Notes under the pieces: model-generated
Database searches by the model: none
Told to the model about the DNA's origin: nothing
Seen by the model: only the letters and a program-made list of their open reading frames with translations
Origin: Desulfarculales bacterium UBA702
GTDB lineage: Bacteria; Desulfobacterota; Syntrophobacteria; Syntrophobacterales; Syntrophobacteraceae
Direction of reading: 5' to 3'
DNA length: 64,000 nt
Assembly (NCBI GenBank): GCA_002298165.1
Contig: DBMI01000067.1
Location: forward strand, 12,649-76,648
Part shown: positions 1 to 10,919 of the stretch, in pieces
How positions within the stretch are numbered: the stretch's first letter is position 1
Layout: each line of letters starts with the position of its first letter
Translations under genes and position numbers: made by a program

Positions 1-1
1 A

Positions 2-640
2 GCGGTATTCTATAACAAGTCGAGGCCTGTTTTCACCCTCGCCAGCGCAATATCGTTGCTTACAGCTTTCCTGATCGCATTTAACACCGGGTTGTACAGT
101 TTTTTCACCATTCTTATTATCTCAATACTAGGCCTACTGTATGCGGTACCTAACTGGTTTCCGATAAAGCTTAAGGACATTCCAACTTCCAAAACACTCT
201 TTGTGCCCATGGCTTGGTCAGTTGTAAGTGTTGCGTTGCCATGGATCTCCACCGGGGGCGATATCGGCAGGTTTCTCTACGCCTTCTGGATCGTTTTTCT
301 TATGACGCTGCTTCGAACAACAATGCTCGATTTTCTGGCGATTCAGGGTGACAGACTCGTTGGGAATGAAACCCTCGTAGTCCTTGCCGGTGAGCGCTGG
401 ACAGGGTGGTTCTGTGCGGGAGTAATGGTCGTCCTGGCCTTTTCGCTGATCGCCGGCCCCCTTGCCGCTCTAAGCACACGCTTCTCATATTTCATGCTTC
501 TCCCGGTCGCGGTATACGCACTTTATTTGAAAACGGGATCAGAGAAGCGGCTCAGCGAGGACTCGATCTATGAAACTTTGATAGAACTTGTGGTTATTGG
601 GACAGGTCTTTCCGCCCTTGTCTGGCTTATCTTCGGCTAG
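2..640 (+). CDS. UbiA-family prenyltransferase, C-terminal part (5' end outside window)
   Basis: The reading frame is open from base 2, so the gene begins upstream of the window; 212 residues are visible. They are strongly hydrophobic with about six membrane segments. Near visible residues 110-117 there is a DFLAIQGD stretch followed by RLVGNETL, which resembles the second Asp-rich loop of UbiA-type intramembrane prenyltransferases (DxxDxxxD then G..TL). One internal Asp of the usual motif is Ala here. The family joins polyprenyl diphosphates to aromatic or other acceptors in the inner membrane, as in quinone synthesis. The first Asp-rich motif lies off the window, so the substrate cannot be judged. 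A menaquinone role is possible given mqnD at 30860, but that is inference. Confidence 0.72.
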   Translation, partial: AVFYNKSRPVFTLASAISLLTAFLIAFNTGLYSFFTILIISILGLLYAVPNWFPIKLKDIPTSKTLFVPMAWSVVSVALPWISTGGDIGRFLYAFWIVFLMTLLRTTMLDFLAIQGDRLVGNETLVVLAGERWTGWFCAGVMVVLAFSLIAGPLAALSTRFSYFMLLPVAVYALYLKTGSEKRLSEDSIYETLIELVVIGTGLSALVWLIFG

Positions 641-687
641 TACTCCGCCTCACCCTTTTTTCTCGTCAGGATCGACAAGGAGATCCA

Positions 688-1938
688 ATGAGTGAACAGT
701 TCAATCCTTTCGCCATTGCACAGCTTCAAATCGATCAGGCTGCACAGAAACTCGGACTCGATCAGGCTACTCACGAACTTCTCCGCTGGCCCATGCGCGA
801 GATCAAGGTGGTTTTGCCTGTCCGAATGGATGATGGCTCTACACGTATTTTCCACGCCTTTCGCATCCAGTACAACACTGCCCGCGGCCCAGCTAAGGGC
901 GGTATCAGGTGGCACCCCCAGGAAACAATCGATACGGTTCGCGCGCTTGCCGCCTGGATGACGTGGAAGACTTCTGTTGTGGATATCCCACTTGGCGGCG
1001 GCAAGGGGGGGGTAATATGCAATCCAAAAGAACTCTCGGAAGGTGAGAAGGAGCGCCTTGCGCGTGCCTATATTCGCGCGCTGGCGCCGTCGCTTGGGGT
1101 GACCCGTGACGTTCCGGCTCCTGATGTCTATACGACGCCTCAAATAATGGCCTGGATGATGGACGAATACGAAACCATACTCGGTGAAAATCATCCGGGA
1201 GTCATAACGGGCAAGCCGATAGTCCTCGGCGGGTCCAAGGGCCGAAACGATGCGACAGCAAGGGGAGGCATCTATGTCACCAGGGAGGCGGCCGCGACTT
1301 ATGCAATCAGCCTGGCGGGTGGAACGATGGCAGTACAGGGCTTCGGGAATGCAGGCCAGTATGCGGCAATCTTAGGCGAGCAGATTCTCGGACTCAAATT
1401 GGTCGCCGCTTCGGATTCCAGGGGCGGCGTATATAACCCCAATGGAATCAGCGCCGCGGCCCTGGTAGACTACAAGCAAAAAAGCGGTGCACTGAAGGGT
1501 TTCCCCGACGCCACTGAAATCGATAATGATGAACTGCTCGGGTTAGAGATCACGGTCCTTTTTCCGGCAGCTCTCGAAAATCTGATCCGCCAGGACAATG
1601 CCGCGAATCTCAAATGCAAGATTTGCTGTGAACTCGCCAACGGGCCGACCACTCCCGAAGCCGACCGCATTCTGGACGAGAAAGGGATAGTGGTCCTGCC
1701 GGATTTTCTTGCCAATGCAGGCGGGGTTACCGTCTCATACTTCGAGCAGGTTCAGAATGCTTATAATCTCTACTGGGAAATCCAGGAAGTGCACTGGCGC
1801 CTTGATAAGAAGATGACCCGTGCATTTCACGAGGTCTATGAAATGAGCAGGAGCCGGGGTATTCACCTCCGGGAGGCTGCATACCTTGTAGCCATTGCTC
1901 GGGTTGCCGAGGCATGCAAACTGAGAGGATGGGTATAG
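688..1938 (+). CDS. gdhA: Glutamate dehydrogenase (Glu/Leu/Phe/Val dehydrogenase family)
   Basis: This 416-residue protein catalyses reversible oxidative deamination of glutamate to 2-oxoglutarate and ammonia in the cytoplasm. The substrate-binding segment RGPAKGGIRWHP lies at about residues 66-77, and the catalytic lysine sits in PLGGGKGG at about 101-108. A Rossmann motif, VQGFGNAG, follows at about 216-223. The length fits the roughly 420-residue hexameric glutamate dehydrogenases better than the shorter leucine dehydrogenases (about 365). The ATG at 688 is preceded by an AAGGAGA Shine-Dalgarno sequence. The stop is 15 bases before the next gene, so the two are probably co-transcribed. Family assignment is secure. 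Cofactor choice (NAD or NADP) cannot be read with confidence. Confidence 0.92.
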   Translation: MSEQFNPFAIAQLQIDQAAQKLGLDQATHELLRWPMREIKVVLPVRMDDGSTRIFHAFRIQYNTARGPAKGGIRWHPQETIDTVRALAAWMTWKTSVVDIPLGGGKGGVICNPKELSEGEKERLARAYIRALAPSLGVTRDVPAPDVYTTPQIMAWMMDEYETILGENHPGVITGKPIVLGGSKGRNDATARGGIYVTREAAATYAISLAGGTMAVQGFGNAGQYAAILGEQILGLKLVAASDSRGGVYNPNGISAAALVDYKQKSGALKGFPDATEIDNDELLGLEITVLFPAALENLIRQDNAANLKCKICCELANGPTTPEADRILDEKGIVVLPDFLANAGGVTVSYFEQVQNAYNLYWEIQEVHWRLDKKMTRAFHEVYEMSRSRGIHLREAAYLVAIARVAEACKLRGWV

Positions 1939-1953
1939 CTGCCGAAACGGCAG

Positions 1954-4317
1954 ATGGCATTCGCCGCTTTTAAGAGGCCTAAACCCTCGATGGATCAAAT
2001 CGTAAAACCGTATTTTACTTCGGCCGACGTGTGTGCCAGGGACCTGATCCTGGCATATCGGCTCTACCATGAGATGCTTCGATATCCCAATATCCTGGGT
2101 GAGATCCGCGAACTCTTTCTTGATACTTTATGCGAACGGGGCATTGTGTGCGCTGAGTCTATACGCCGGGATGCACTCGACCAATTGGAAGCCCTCCGCG
2201 AGCCTTCCGATGAAGAGTCGCTTAAAAGCTTTATGGATGCCCTGATAGACATCTACTTCGCAAAACATTTCAACTGGGAAGAAATCGGCGCTTACATAAA
2301 TCTGGCCAGAAAACGGGACGCATTCAACTCGCTGAACCGTGTTCTGAGCGCCGAGGAAGGGGGCTGGCAGGAAGTCCGTAATGCTCTTCGGGATTTTTGC
2401 GCAATCCCCGAGGGCAGCATCCATATTTCACCCGGTGAATCCATGGGGGCGCGCGTTTCACTCATTTCCAGGTTTATCTCCGATCAGCTCCCATTTATAG
2501 GGATTGCGAAACATTATATCAGTCTTCGCGATATGAACGATCTGATGGAGAAGATCCTTTGGGACCCCAGGCGCCGCGGAAGTATCGGCGGCAAAGCCGC
2601 AGGCATGTTTCTGGCCTACAAAATCATCCTGCCGCGGTTTGGGCCCAGGGACCCAGAGTTCGAACAATATGTGAGAATTCCCGAGTCACACTATTTCAGT
2701 TCCGGTTTTCTGACCGATTTTCTCGATTCTAATAATCTCTTTGCCTTCCACAGTCAGAAGTACAAAAGCCGCGAAACCATCGAGGATGAATTCGATAAAA
2801 TACAGCATGTTATCGAGAAAGCGGTTTTCCCGGCCGATGTGCTGAGCCAGTTTAGGGAATTCCTTGAAAAAATCGGCGAGCACCCTCTCATAATCCGTTC
2901 GTCGAGCCTTCTTGAAGACAACTTTGGGCATACTTTCTCGGGCAAATATGATTCCGTATTCGTAGCCAATCAGGGCGAGACCGAGTTGCGCCTCAACGAG
3001 TTCATACAAGCACTTAAGCAGGTACTAACCAGCGTCTTCAGCCCGAAAGCCATTCTCTACCGTAGAGACCACAACCTGCTCGATTTCGACGAGCGTATGA
3101 GCGTGCTTGTCCAGAAAGTCGTGGGAAGACAGTTTGGAAAGTATTTCTTTCCCTTTGCCGCCGGTGTGGCGTTTTCACGAAACATTTATTCCTGGACCCC
3201 ACGAATCGACAAGAATGCCGGCATGGTTCGAATGGTATCAGGCCTGGGGACCCGTGCGGTGGAGCGGATAGGGGCGGACTATCCAAGAATGATTGCACTT
3301 AGTCATCCAATGCTTCGCCCCGAGGTAGGGGCTGATGAAATCAGGAAATACTCCCAGAAATATGTAGATGTTGTGGATCTGGAAAAGCGCAATCTGGAAA
3401 CCATCCCGGCCGCGGACCTGTTTAGGGAAGTGAATCATCCCGATCTCTTTTACGCAGTTTCGGTCGAAAAAGAAGGCCATCTTTCGCCACCTCTTTTCAG
3501 GCATCAACAAATAGATACAACTTCTGCCTGCATTACCTTCGATAATTTACTCTCCAAGACGCCCATAGCCGGACTGATGAAAAGAATCCTCGCCAAGCTC
3601 GAAGAAGCCTATGGACGGCCGGTCGAAGTGGAATTCGCCTGGGAGGACGGCAAACTATACATTCTCCAGTGCCGCGCCCTTGCGGCCAGCAAACTGGTGG
3701 AAGGTATCGCATTGCCCAAGAATATCCCTCCCGAAAGAATCCTTTTCACCTGTGGACTTTGCCTGATCAGCGGGGTTGTCCGAAACATCGAATACGTAGC
3801 CTACATCGATCCCAAGGCTTATATGCGCCTCTCGACTATCGAGGAAAGGCTCTCGGTTGGCCGCATCGTGCGCAAGATCAACCGGCTGCTGGAAGACAAG
3901 GTCTACGCATTATTCGGACCGGCGCGCTGGGGGACCGGCGATCTTCAACTCGGGGTCAAGGTAGGATACGAAGATATAAACCGGGCGAGGATACTTGCGG
4001 AGGTAGCATTTGAAGCTCTGGGCTCTACTCCCGAGCCTTCATTTGGTACCCATTTTTTTAACGACCTTGTCGAGGCCGATATCATCCCCCTTGCCATATA
4101 TCCCGATGATCCCGAATCAATCTTCCGCGAGGATTTCTTCCTCGCCAGCCCCAGCGTGCTTTCATCTCTTTCCCCGGATCTCGATGATCTGGGAGCGCTT
4201 GCCCGAGTTATCCACGTGCCATCGTGTCAGCAGGGACGCCTTCTTCAGGTATACCTAAGCGGCGAGGAGCACAAGGGCGTCGGCTTTTTTGCGGTTAAAG
4301 GCGAGGAGTTTTTGTAG
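1954..4317 (+). CDS. PEP/pyruvate-binding-domain protein lacking the phosphohistidine domain
   Basis: The 787-residue protein contains an ATP-grasp domain of the PEP synthase/pyruvate phosphate dikinase N-terminal type at about residues 205-575. Visible marks are GGKAAG near 212, IIRSSSLLEDN near 312 and the closing ILQCRALA near 569. An N-terminal region of about 200 residues precedes it. A C-terminal region of about 210 residues follows, with FGPARWGTGDLQLGV and SFGTHFFNDLVE. I do not see the swivelling phosphohistidine domain or the PEP/pyruvate barrel of true PEP synthase, so it is unlikely to make PEP by itself. The role is unknown; nucleotide-dependent phosphotransfer or regulation is possible. 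It follows gdhA by 15 bases. The ATG at 1954 lacks a clear ribosome site; ATG 1990 with an upstream AAGAGG is an alternative. Confidence 0.82.
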   Translation: MAFAAFKRPKPSMDQIVKPYFTSADVCARDLILAYRLYHEMLRYPNILGEIRELFLDTLCERGIVCAESIRRDALDQLEALREPSDEESLKSFMDALIDIYFAKHFNWEEIGAYINLARKRDAFNSLNRVLSAEEGGWQEVRNALRDFCAIPEGSIHISPGESMGARVSLISRFISDQLPFIGIAKHYISLRDMNDLMEKILWDPRRRGSIGGKAAGMFLAYKIILPRFGPRDPEFEQYVRIPESHYFSSGFLTDFLDSNNLFAFHSQKYKSRETIEDEFDKIQHVIEKAVFPADVLSQFREFLEKIGEHPLIIRSSSLLEDNFGHTFSGKYDSVFVANQGETELRLNEFIQALKQVLTSVFSPKAILYRRDHNLLDFDERMSVLVQKVVGRQFGKYFFPFAAGVAFSRNIYSWTPRIDKNAGMVRMVSGLGTRAVERIGADYPRMIALSHPMLRPEVGADEIRKYSQKYVDVVDLEKRNLETIPAADLFREVNHPDLFYAVSVEKEGHLSPPLFRHQQIDTTSACITFDNLLSKTPIAGLMKRILAKLEEAYGRPVEVEFAWEDGKLYILQCRALAASKLVEGIALPKNIPPERILFTCGLCLISGVVRNIEYVAYIDPKAYMRLSTIEERLSVGRIVRKINRLLEDKVYALFGPARWGTGDLQLGVKVGYEDINRARILAEVAFEALGSTPEPSFGTHFFNDLVEADIIPLAIYPDDPESIFREDFFLASPSVLSSLSPDLDDLGALARVIHVPSCQQGRLLQVYLSGEEHKGVGFFAVKGEEFL

Positions 4318-4438
4318 TACGCGGCAAATTTAATCAGGTACCGGAGCGGATGTATGACAGGCCCTCAGCATTCGGGCAAGAATTATCAGAGCTGACCTGG
4401 CGCAGGTTATTCCAGCCTGCAGCCGGTCCTAGGTTTCA

Positions 4439-4999
4439 TTATTCCATCCAGAAATCCCCAAGGTCTATTTCGATTTCTACAAATGGTTCAGCACGGACTT
4501 TGTCATTTTCGCCAAAGGCTGCAAGCATCACCCACTTCCCCGCGTCTAGTCCGAAGACCTCCAAGGTTTTTGAAAAGGGATCGATAAGCCAGATGAATTG
4601 CACTCCATGCCGTGCATATATAGGCATCTTCTGCACCCTGTCCAGGCGAGCAGTGCTTGGAGACAGAATTTCGCAAACCCAATCAGGCGGGACAGATATC
4701 CAATTTACATCTGGTAAGCCAGGGAACCTTACTTTTCGCCACCCGGAAAAATCCGGCACGACAAGATTTTCACCCAGCATGATTTCATTTTCGTAAAGGA
4801 TGACCCATCCACCGGGCCCCCCCTTGCCAAAATGATAAGGTGGTACAAGTTTGCCGCTTAACGCAATTCCCGCAAGAGAATGATTTGTTGCAGGCCTTGG
4901 AGTGACTACAAGCTCGCCATTTAGGATCTGGCCGGTAGTATTTTCAGGGATATACTGAAGATCTGCATACACGGCTTTCTTCTCGGCGATATCAGACAT
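4439..4999 (-). CDS. Uma2/DUF820 family protein (PD-(D/E)xK nuclease fold)
   Basis: A 186-residue protein of the Uma2 (DUF820) family, whose members have a restriction-endonuclease-like fold but mostly unknown function. The typical marks are present: an N-terminal YADLQYIPEN segment and the H..A(x)6L segment after PRPATNHS. Next come NLVVPDFSGW carrying the candidate metal-binding Asp, WVCEILSPSTARLDR carrying the Glu and Ser, and the aromatic FIWLIDP near the end. The family is expanded in cyanobacteria and scattered elsewhere, often as isolated genes. Here it stands alone, convergent with the PEP-binding gene and 17 bases upstream of aroC in the same direction. Nuclease activity is inferred from the fold only. 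Confidence 0.8.
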   Translation of the reverse strand: MSDIAEKKAVYADLQYIPENTTGQILNGELVVTPRPATNHSLAGIALSGKLVPPYHFGKGGPGGWVILYENEIMLGENLVVPDFSGWRKVRFPGLPDVNWISVPPDWVCEILSPSTARLDRVQKMPIYARHGVQFIWLIDPFSKTLEVFGLDAGKWVMLAAFGENDKVRAEPFVEIEIDLGDFWME

Positions 5000-5016
5000 T
5001 ATACACTCCTTGGCCC

Positions 5017-6063
5017 TTAGCTGAGGTGAGGATGCAATGCGAAATCCGCCAGCACCAGAAGCGTCATGGCCTCGCAGACCGGAATAATTCTGGGAATAGC
5101 CGAGATGTCGTGACGGCCTTTAATGCGGATCTCGGTGGGATTGCCCTGATCATCCACGGTTTTCTGGGGCAGCGAGATAGACGGAATGGGTTTTACGGCA
5201 GCGCGTATCACGATTTCCATTCCGGTCGATAATCCGCCGAGAATGCCCCCAGCGTGGTTAGATTCATAGCCCTCCGGGGTCATCGGGTCGTTATTTTGGC
5301 TACCGCTCAAATCAGCTACCCGGAACCCCTCCCCTATTTCTATTCCTTTAACGGCCCCGATCGACATTATCGCTGCTGCCAACCGCGCATCAAGCTTGTC
5401 GAAAACCGGCTCACCAAGTCCTGGAGGACACCCTTTGGCATAGATTCCCACTATTCCTCCGGCCGAATCTCCAGCCTCTCGCAGTTCTTTGAGCCTTGTT
5501 TCCATTTTTCGTGCCGCCGATGCGTCAGGACAATAAAGAGAATTTTTCTCGATCTGGTTCGGATCGAATTCACTGCATTCGACTCCCGCCAGAGCAAGGG
5601 TACACGCACGAACGCTGATCCCCCGCAGTTCGAGGAACTTTCTTGCAACAGCCCCCGCGGCAACACGCGCCGCAGTCTCTCTGGCCGAACTTCTTCCGCC
5701 GCCTCGCCAGTCACGGATCCCATATTTTTGCTCATAGGTCAGGTCAGCGTGGCCCGGGCGGTAAAGACGCGAGATTTCAGAGTAGTCCCCGCTCCTCACG
5801 TCGCGGTTGTATATAATTAGGCTTATGGGCGTTCCGGTGGTGACCCCCTCGAATACCCCCGAGAGTATTTCAACCCTGTCCGGTTCCCCGCGCGGCGAGG
5901 TGAGTGCTTTTCCGGGTCTTCGTCTGTCGAGGTCTTTTTGAATTTCTTCAGCGGCAATGGCAATTCCCGGCGGGCAGCCGTCTATAACGGCACCGAGCGC
6001 CGGGCCGTGCGATTCACCCCAGGTCGTTACCCTGAATAGCCTTCCAAATGTGTTTCCCGCCAA
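5017..6063 (-). CDS. aroC: Chorismate synthase
   Basis: Chorismate synthase converts 5-enolpyruvylshikimate 3-phosphate to chorismate using reduced FMN, the last step of the shikimate pathway. The N-terminus AGNTFGRLFRVTTWGESHGP, the RPGHADLTYEQKYGIRDWRG segment and the late RHDISAIPRIIPVCEAM segment are family signatures. I place the start at the TTG 6063-6061, giving 348 residues. An AGGGAGGT Shine-Dalgarno sequence lies just upstream and the residue after it begins the conserved AGNTFG. The frame extends a further 42 codons upstream, but that extension is low-complexity and contains an A/T-rich promoter-like stretch at 6136-6147. The gene is divergent from clpS. aroK is elsewhere in the window (37079). 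Confidence 0.95.
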   Translation of the reverse strand: MAGNTFGRLFRVTTWGESHGPALGAVIDGCPPGIAIAAEEIQKDLDRRRPGKALTSPRGEPDRVEILSGVFEGVTTGTPISLIIYNRDVRSGDYSEISRLYRPGHADLTYEQKYGIRDWRGGGRSSARETAARVAAGAVARKFLELRGISVRACTLALAGVECSEFDPNQIEKNSLYCPDASAARKMETRLKELREAGDSAGGIVGIYAKGCPPGLGEPVFDKLDARLAAAIMSIGAVKGIEIGEGFRVADLSGSQNNDPMTPEGYESNHAGGILGGLSTGMEIVIRAAVKPIPSISLPQKTVDDQGNPTEIRIKGRHDISAIPRIIPVCEAMTLLVLADFALHPHLS

Positions 6064-6115
6064 GCGAACCTCCCTATTTACATTCCTAAGTACATCAATT
6101 TCACCTAGAATACTT

Positions 6116-6147
6116 TTGCTGAAAAACTTTTTCATTATAATTATAAT
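6116..6147. promoter_or_regulatory. A/T-rich promoter-like region between aroC and clpS
   Basis: Two overlapping TATAAT hexamers on the plus strand (6136-6141 and 6142-6147) and their near-palindromic complement lie in the space between the divergent aroC and clpS genes. A possible -35 element, TTGCTG, is at 6116-6121, though its spacing to either hexamer (14 or 20) is not ideal. The stretch can read as a -10 element in both directions. Its position inside the long upstream extension of the aroC frame supports the shorter aroC start. Prediction only. Confidence 0.35.
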
Positions 6148-6212
6148 AAGAGAGTCTCCTCGAAGCAGACTTTTACTTACCTTTCCCAATTTTCAAATCA
6201 GGAGGGAAATGG

Positions 6213-6527
6213 ATGAGCGACTATCATCCTGATTACAGGGAAGATTTGGAAACCAGGGTCGAAGAAGAACTGGAACGGCCCCCTATGTATAAGGTTCTGC
6301 TTCATAATGATGATTATACTACAATGGAATTTGTGGTCGAAGTCCTCCAGAAGATTTTCCACAAATCAGCCGCTGAAGCTACGCGGATCATGCTCCTCGT
6401 TCATCAGAGCGGCCGGGGAGTTTGTGGAGTTTTTTCGGAGGATATAGCCGAAACCAAAGTGGAGATTGTGCACCATATGGCGAGGAAAAATGGTTTCCCG
6501 CTGAGGTGTAGCATGGAAGAAGCATAA
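6213..6527 (+). CDS. clpS: ATP-dependent Clp protease adaptor ClpS
   Basis: ClpS (104 residues) binds proteins with destabilising N-terminal residues and delivers them to ClpAP. The conserved core is present: MYKVLLHNDDYTTMEFVVEV, whose Asn-Asp pair contacts the substrate amino terminus, and the later HQSGRGVCGVFSEDIAETKV. A short acidic N-terminal tail precedes it, as in other ClpS proteins. AGGAGGG lies about eight bases before the ATG. The stop is only two bases before clpA, and aat follows clpA, so the recognition, unfolding and tagging parts of the N-degron pathway are in one operon. Confidence 0.95.
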   Translation: MSDYHPDYREDLETRVEEELERPPMYKVLLHNDDYTTMEFVVEVLQKIFHKSAAEATRIMLLVHQSGRGVCGVFSEDIAETKVEIVHHMARKNGFPLRCSMEEA

Positions 6528-6529
6528 AA

Positions 6530-8848
<2,319 letters not shown>

Positions 8849-8849
8849 G

Positions 8850-9527
8850 ATGCCGGTCTTTCGCCTTACAGACCAGCTTGTATTCCCAGATCCATCTTAT
8901 GCAGTCTCCGGGGGACTCCTCGCAGTTGGCGGGGACCTCTCCCCGGAGCGGCTGCTTCTTGCTTACGCGAACGGAATTTTCCCCTGGTATTCGGACCCTG
9001 ATCCTATCCTCTGGTGGTCTCCCGACCCTCGCCTGGTATTGTTCCCCGAAGAGCTGAAAGTTTCTTCCAGCCTTAAGCGTGTAATACGCAAGAACACTTA
9101 CAAGGTTACAGTAAACCAGGCTTTTCGAGAGGTGATCCGCGGGTGTGCGGACGTTCGCACCAAGTCCGGCGAAGGGACATGGATAACCCGAGAAATGATC
9201 CAGGCATACGTTCAGCTCCATGAACTCGGATTTGCCCATTCGATTGAAAGCTGGTCGGAGGATGAACTCTCAGGTGGATTATATGGTATTGCTCTGGGGC
9301 GGGCTTTTTTCGGCGAGTCGATGTTTTCTCTTAGAACCGATTCATCAAAGGTCGCCTTCGTCCATCTCGTCGGCATGCTTCGAGACTTGGGCTTTCACCT
9401 TATCGATTGCCAGACCACAACCGAGCATCTCAAAAGATTTGGCGCAAGGGAAATACCCAGACGGGAATTTCTCGCGCGACTCGCTAATGCGCTTCAAGAA
9501 GACTTGAGGCCTTTGAACCTCAGTTAA
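8850..9527 (+). CDS. aat: Leucyl/phenylalanyl-tRNA--protein transferase
   Basis: Aat (225 residues) transfers Leu or Phe from aminoacyl-tRNA to proteins with N-terminal Arg or Lys, making them ClpS substrates. The family signatures are all visible: the N-terminal FPDPSYAVSGGLLAVGGDLS, then FPWYSDPDPILWWSPDPRLVL, then GGLYGIALGRAFFGESMFS, and near the end FHLIDCQTTTEHLKRFGA. Length is normal for the family. The ATG is one base after the clpA stop, so the gene is translationally coupled to the ClpS-ClpA pair that degrades its products. Confidence 0.96.
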   Translation: MPVFRLTDQLVFPDPSYAVSGGLLAVGGDLSPERLLLAYANGIFPWYSDPDPILWWSPDPRLVLFPEELKVSSSLKRVIRKNTYKVTVNQAFREVIRGCADVRTKSGEGTWITREMIQAYVQLHELGFAHSIESWSEDELSGGLYGIALGRAFFGESMFSLRTDSSKVAFVHLVGMLRDLGFHLIDCQTTTEHLKRFGAREIPRREFLARLANALQEDLRPLNLS

Positions 9528-9583
9528 TTAACATAAAGGGAACGAGACGTTGCCCCGGACTCTTCTCCAGATGAGGTTTTCCG

Positions 9584-10912
9584 ATGATCGAAAAAGTAAT
9601 AATTGTCGGCGCTGCCGGCCGTGATTTTCATAATTTCAACGTCTATTTCAAAGCAAATCCGCGCTACCGTGTTGTTGCCTTTACGGCCGCCCAAATTCCG
9701 AATATCGAGGGGCGCAACTATCCTCCCGAACTCGCAGGTGAGCTTTACCCGGAAGGAATCCCGATTTATTCCGAAGAAAATATGGGGCAACTCATTCGAG
9801 ACCATCGCATTGACTTGGTAGCATTTTCATACAGCGATGTTTCCTATGAGCACGTTATGCGAAAAGCCGCGATCGCGATGGCCGAAGGGGCTGATTTCAT
9901 TCTACTGGGCGCTACATACACAATGCTCAAGTCGAGTAAACCCGTAGTGGCAGTCTGCGCGGTTCGCACCGGCTGCGGCAAATCACAGACCACACGAAAA
10001 GTCAGCAAGATCCTCCAGGAGCGTGGGAAAAAGGTGGTTGTCGTCCGCCACCCAATGCCTTACGGAGATTTGAAAAAACAAGTTGTGCAGCGTTTCTCGT
10101 GCCTCGACGACTTCAACTCCAACCGCTGCACCATAGAGGAGCGCGAGGAGTACGAACCCATTATCGAGCGCGGCATGGTCGTCTATGCAGGAATCGATTA
10201 CGCTAAAATTCTCGAACGAGCCGAAGCCGAGGCCGACATAATCGTCTGGGACGGGGGTAACAATGACACTCCGTTCTACCACCCCGACCTGCATATCGTT
10301 GTTTTCGATCCTCACCGGGCCGGGCACGAACTCCTTTATTATCCGGGTGAGACAAATATGATCATGGCCGATGTTGCGATCATCAATAAGGTCGATACCG
10401 CCATGCTGGTCGATGTAGAAAAAGTCTTGAAAAATATTCACATGAGCAACCCGAGAGCAGAAGTCGTAATGGCCGAATCTCCAATTATTGTGGATAATCC
10501 GGAGCGCATCCGCGGAAGGCGCGTACTCGTGGTCGAGGACGGCCCTACCCTCACCCACGGCGGAATGCCTTTCGGCGCAGCGGCAATTGCCGCCAGGCAG
10601 TTTGGGGCTGCAGAGATAGTGGATCCTCGCCCCTTTGCTGTCGGTGCAATACTTGAAACATTCCAACGCTATCCCAATATCGGAAATCAATTGCCGTCAA
10701 TGGGATACTCAGAGCAGCAGATACTCGATCTGGAAGCCAGTATTAATGCCACCGATTGCGACCTGGTAATATTTTCCACTCCAACAGATCTTACATGCCT
10801 GCTGAACATCAACAAGCCGGCCCTCAGAATCCGATATGAATACAAAGACCATGGCCAACCCTATCTCGAGGATATACTGATTGACAAACTCTCGACGATG
10901 GGAGCCTTATGA
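9584..10912 (+). CDS. Cyclic 2,3-diphosphoglycerate synthetase-like GTPase
   Basis: A 442-residue protein of the family named after archaeal cyclic 2,3-diphosphoglycerate synthetase, whose bacterial members are of uncertain function. The N-terminal 115 residues form a Rossmann-like domain starting VIIVGAAGRDFHNFN. A nucleotide-binding P-loop, RTGCGKSQTT, follows at about residues 128-137, with DIIVWDGGNNDTPF as a Walker-B-like segment and AIINKVD as a possible guanine-specificity loop. GAGG about 11 bases before the ATG is the ribosome site. The stop is seven bases before the carbamate kinase start chosen here, so the pair is an operon. That neighbour suggests a role in carbamoyl-phosphate or amino-acid metabolism rather than thermoprotectant synthesis; this is inference. 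Confidence 0.8.
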   Translation: MIEKVIIVGAAGRDFHNFNVYFKANPRYRVVAFTAAQIPNIEGRNYPPELAGELYPEGIPIYSEENMGQLIRDHRIDLVAFSYSDVSYEHVMRKAAIAMAEGADFILLGATYTMLKSSKPVVAVCAVRTGCGKSQTTRKVSKILQERGKKVVVVRHPMPYGDLKKQVVQRFSCLDDFNSNRCTIEEREEYEPIIERGMVVYAGIDYAKILERAEAEADIIVWDGGNNDTPFYHPDLHIVVFDPHRAGHELLYYPGETNMIMADVAIINKVDTAMLVDVEKVLKNIHMSNPRAEVVMAESPIIVDNPERIRGRRVLVVEDGPTLTHGGMPFGAAAIAARQFGAAEIVDPRPFAVGAILETFQRYPNIGNQLPSMGYSEQQILDLEASINATDCDLVIFSTPTDLTCLLNINKPALRIRYEYKDHGQPYLEDILIDKLSTMGAL

Positions 10913-10919
10913 GGCGCAG

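Noticed and set aside
4439..4999. Uma2 protein as part of a defence island or mobile element
   Set aside because: No terminal repeats, integrase, restriction or toxin-antitoxin genes are adjacent; it sits among housekeeping genes.
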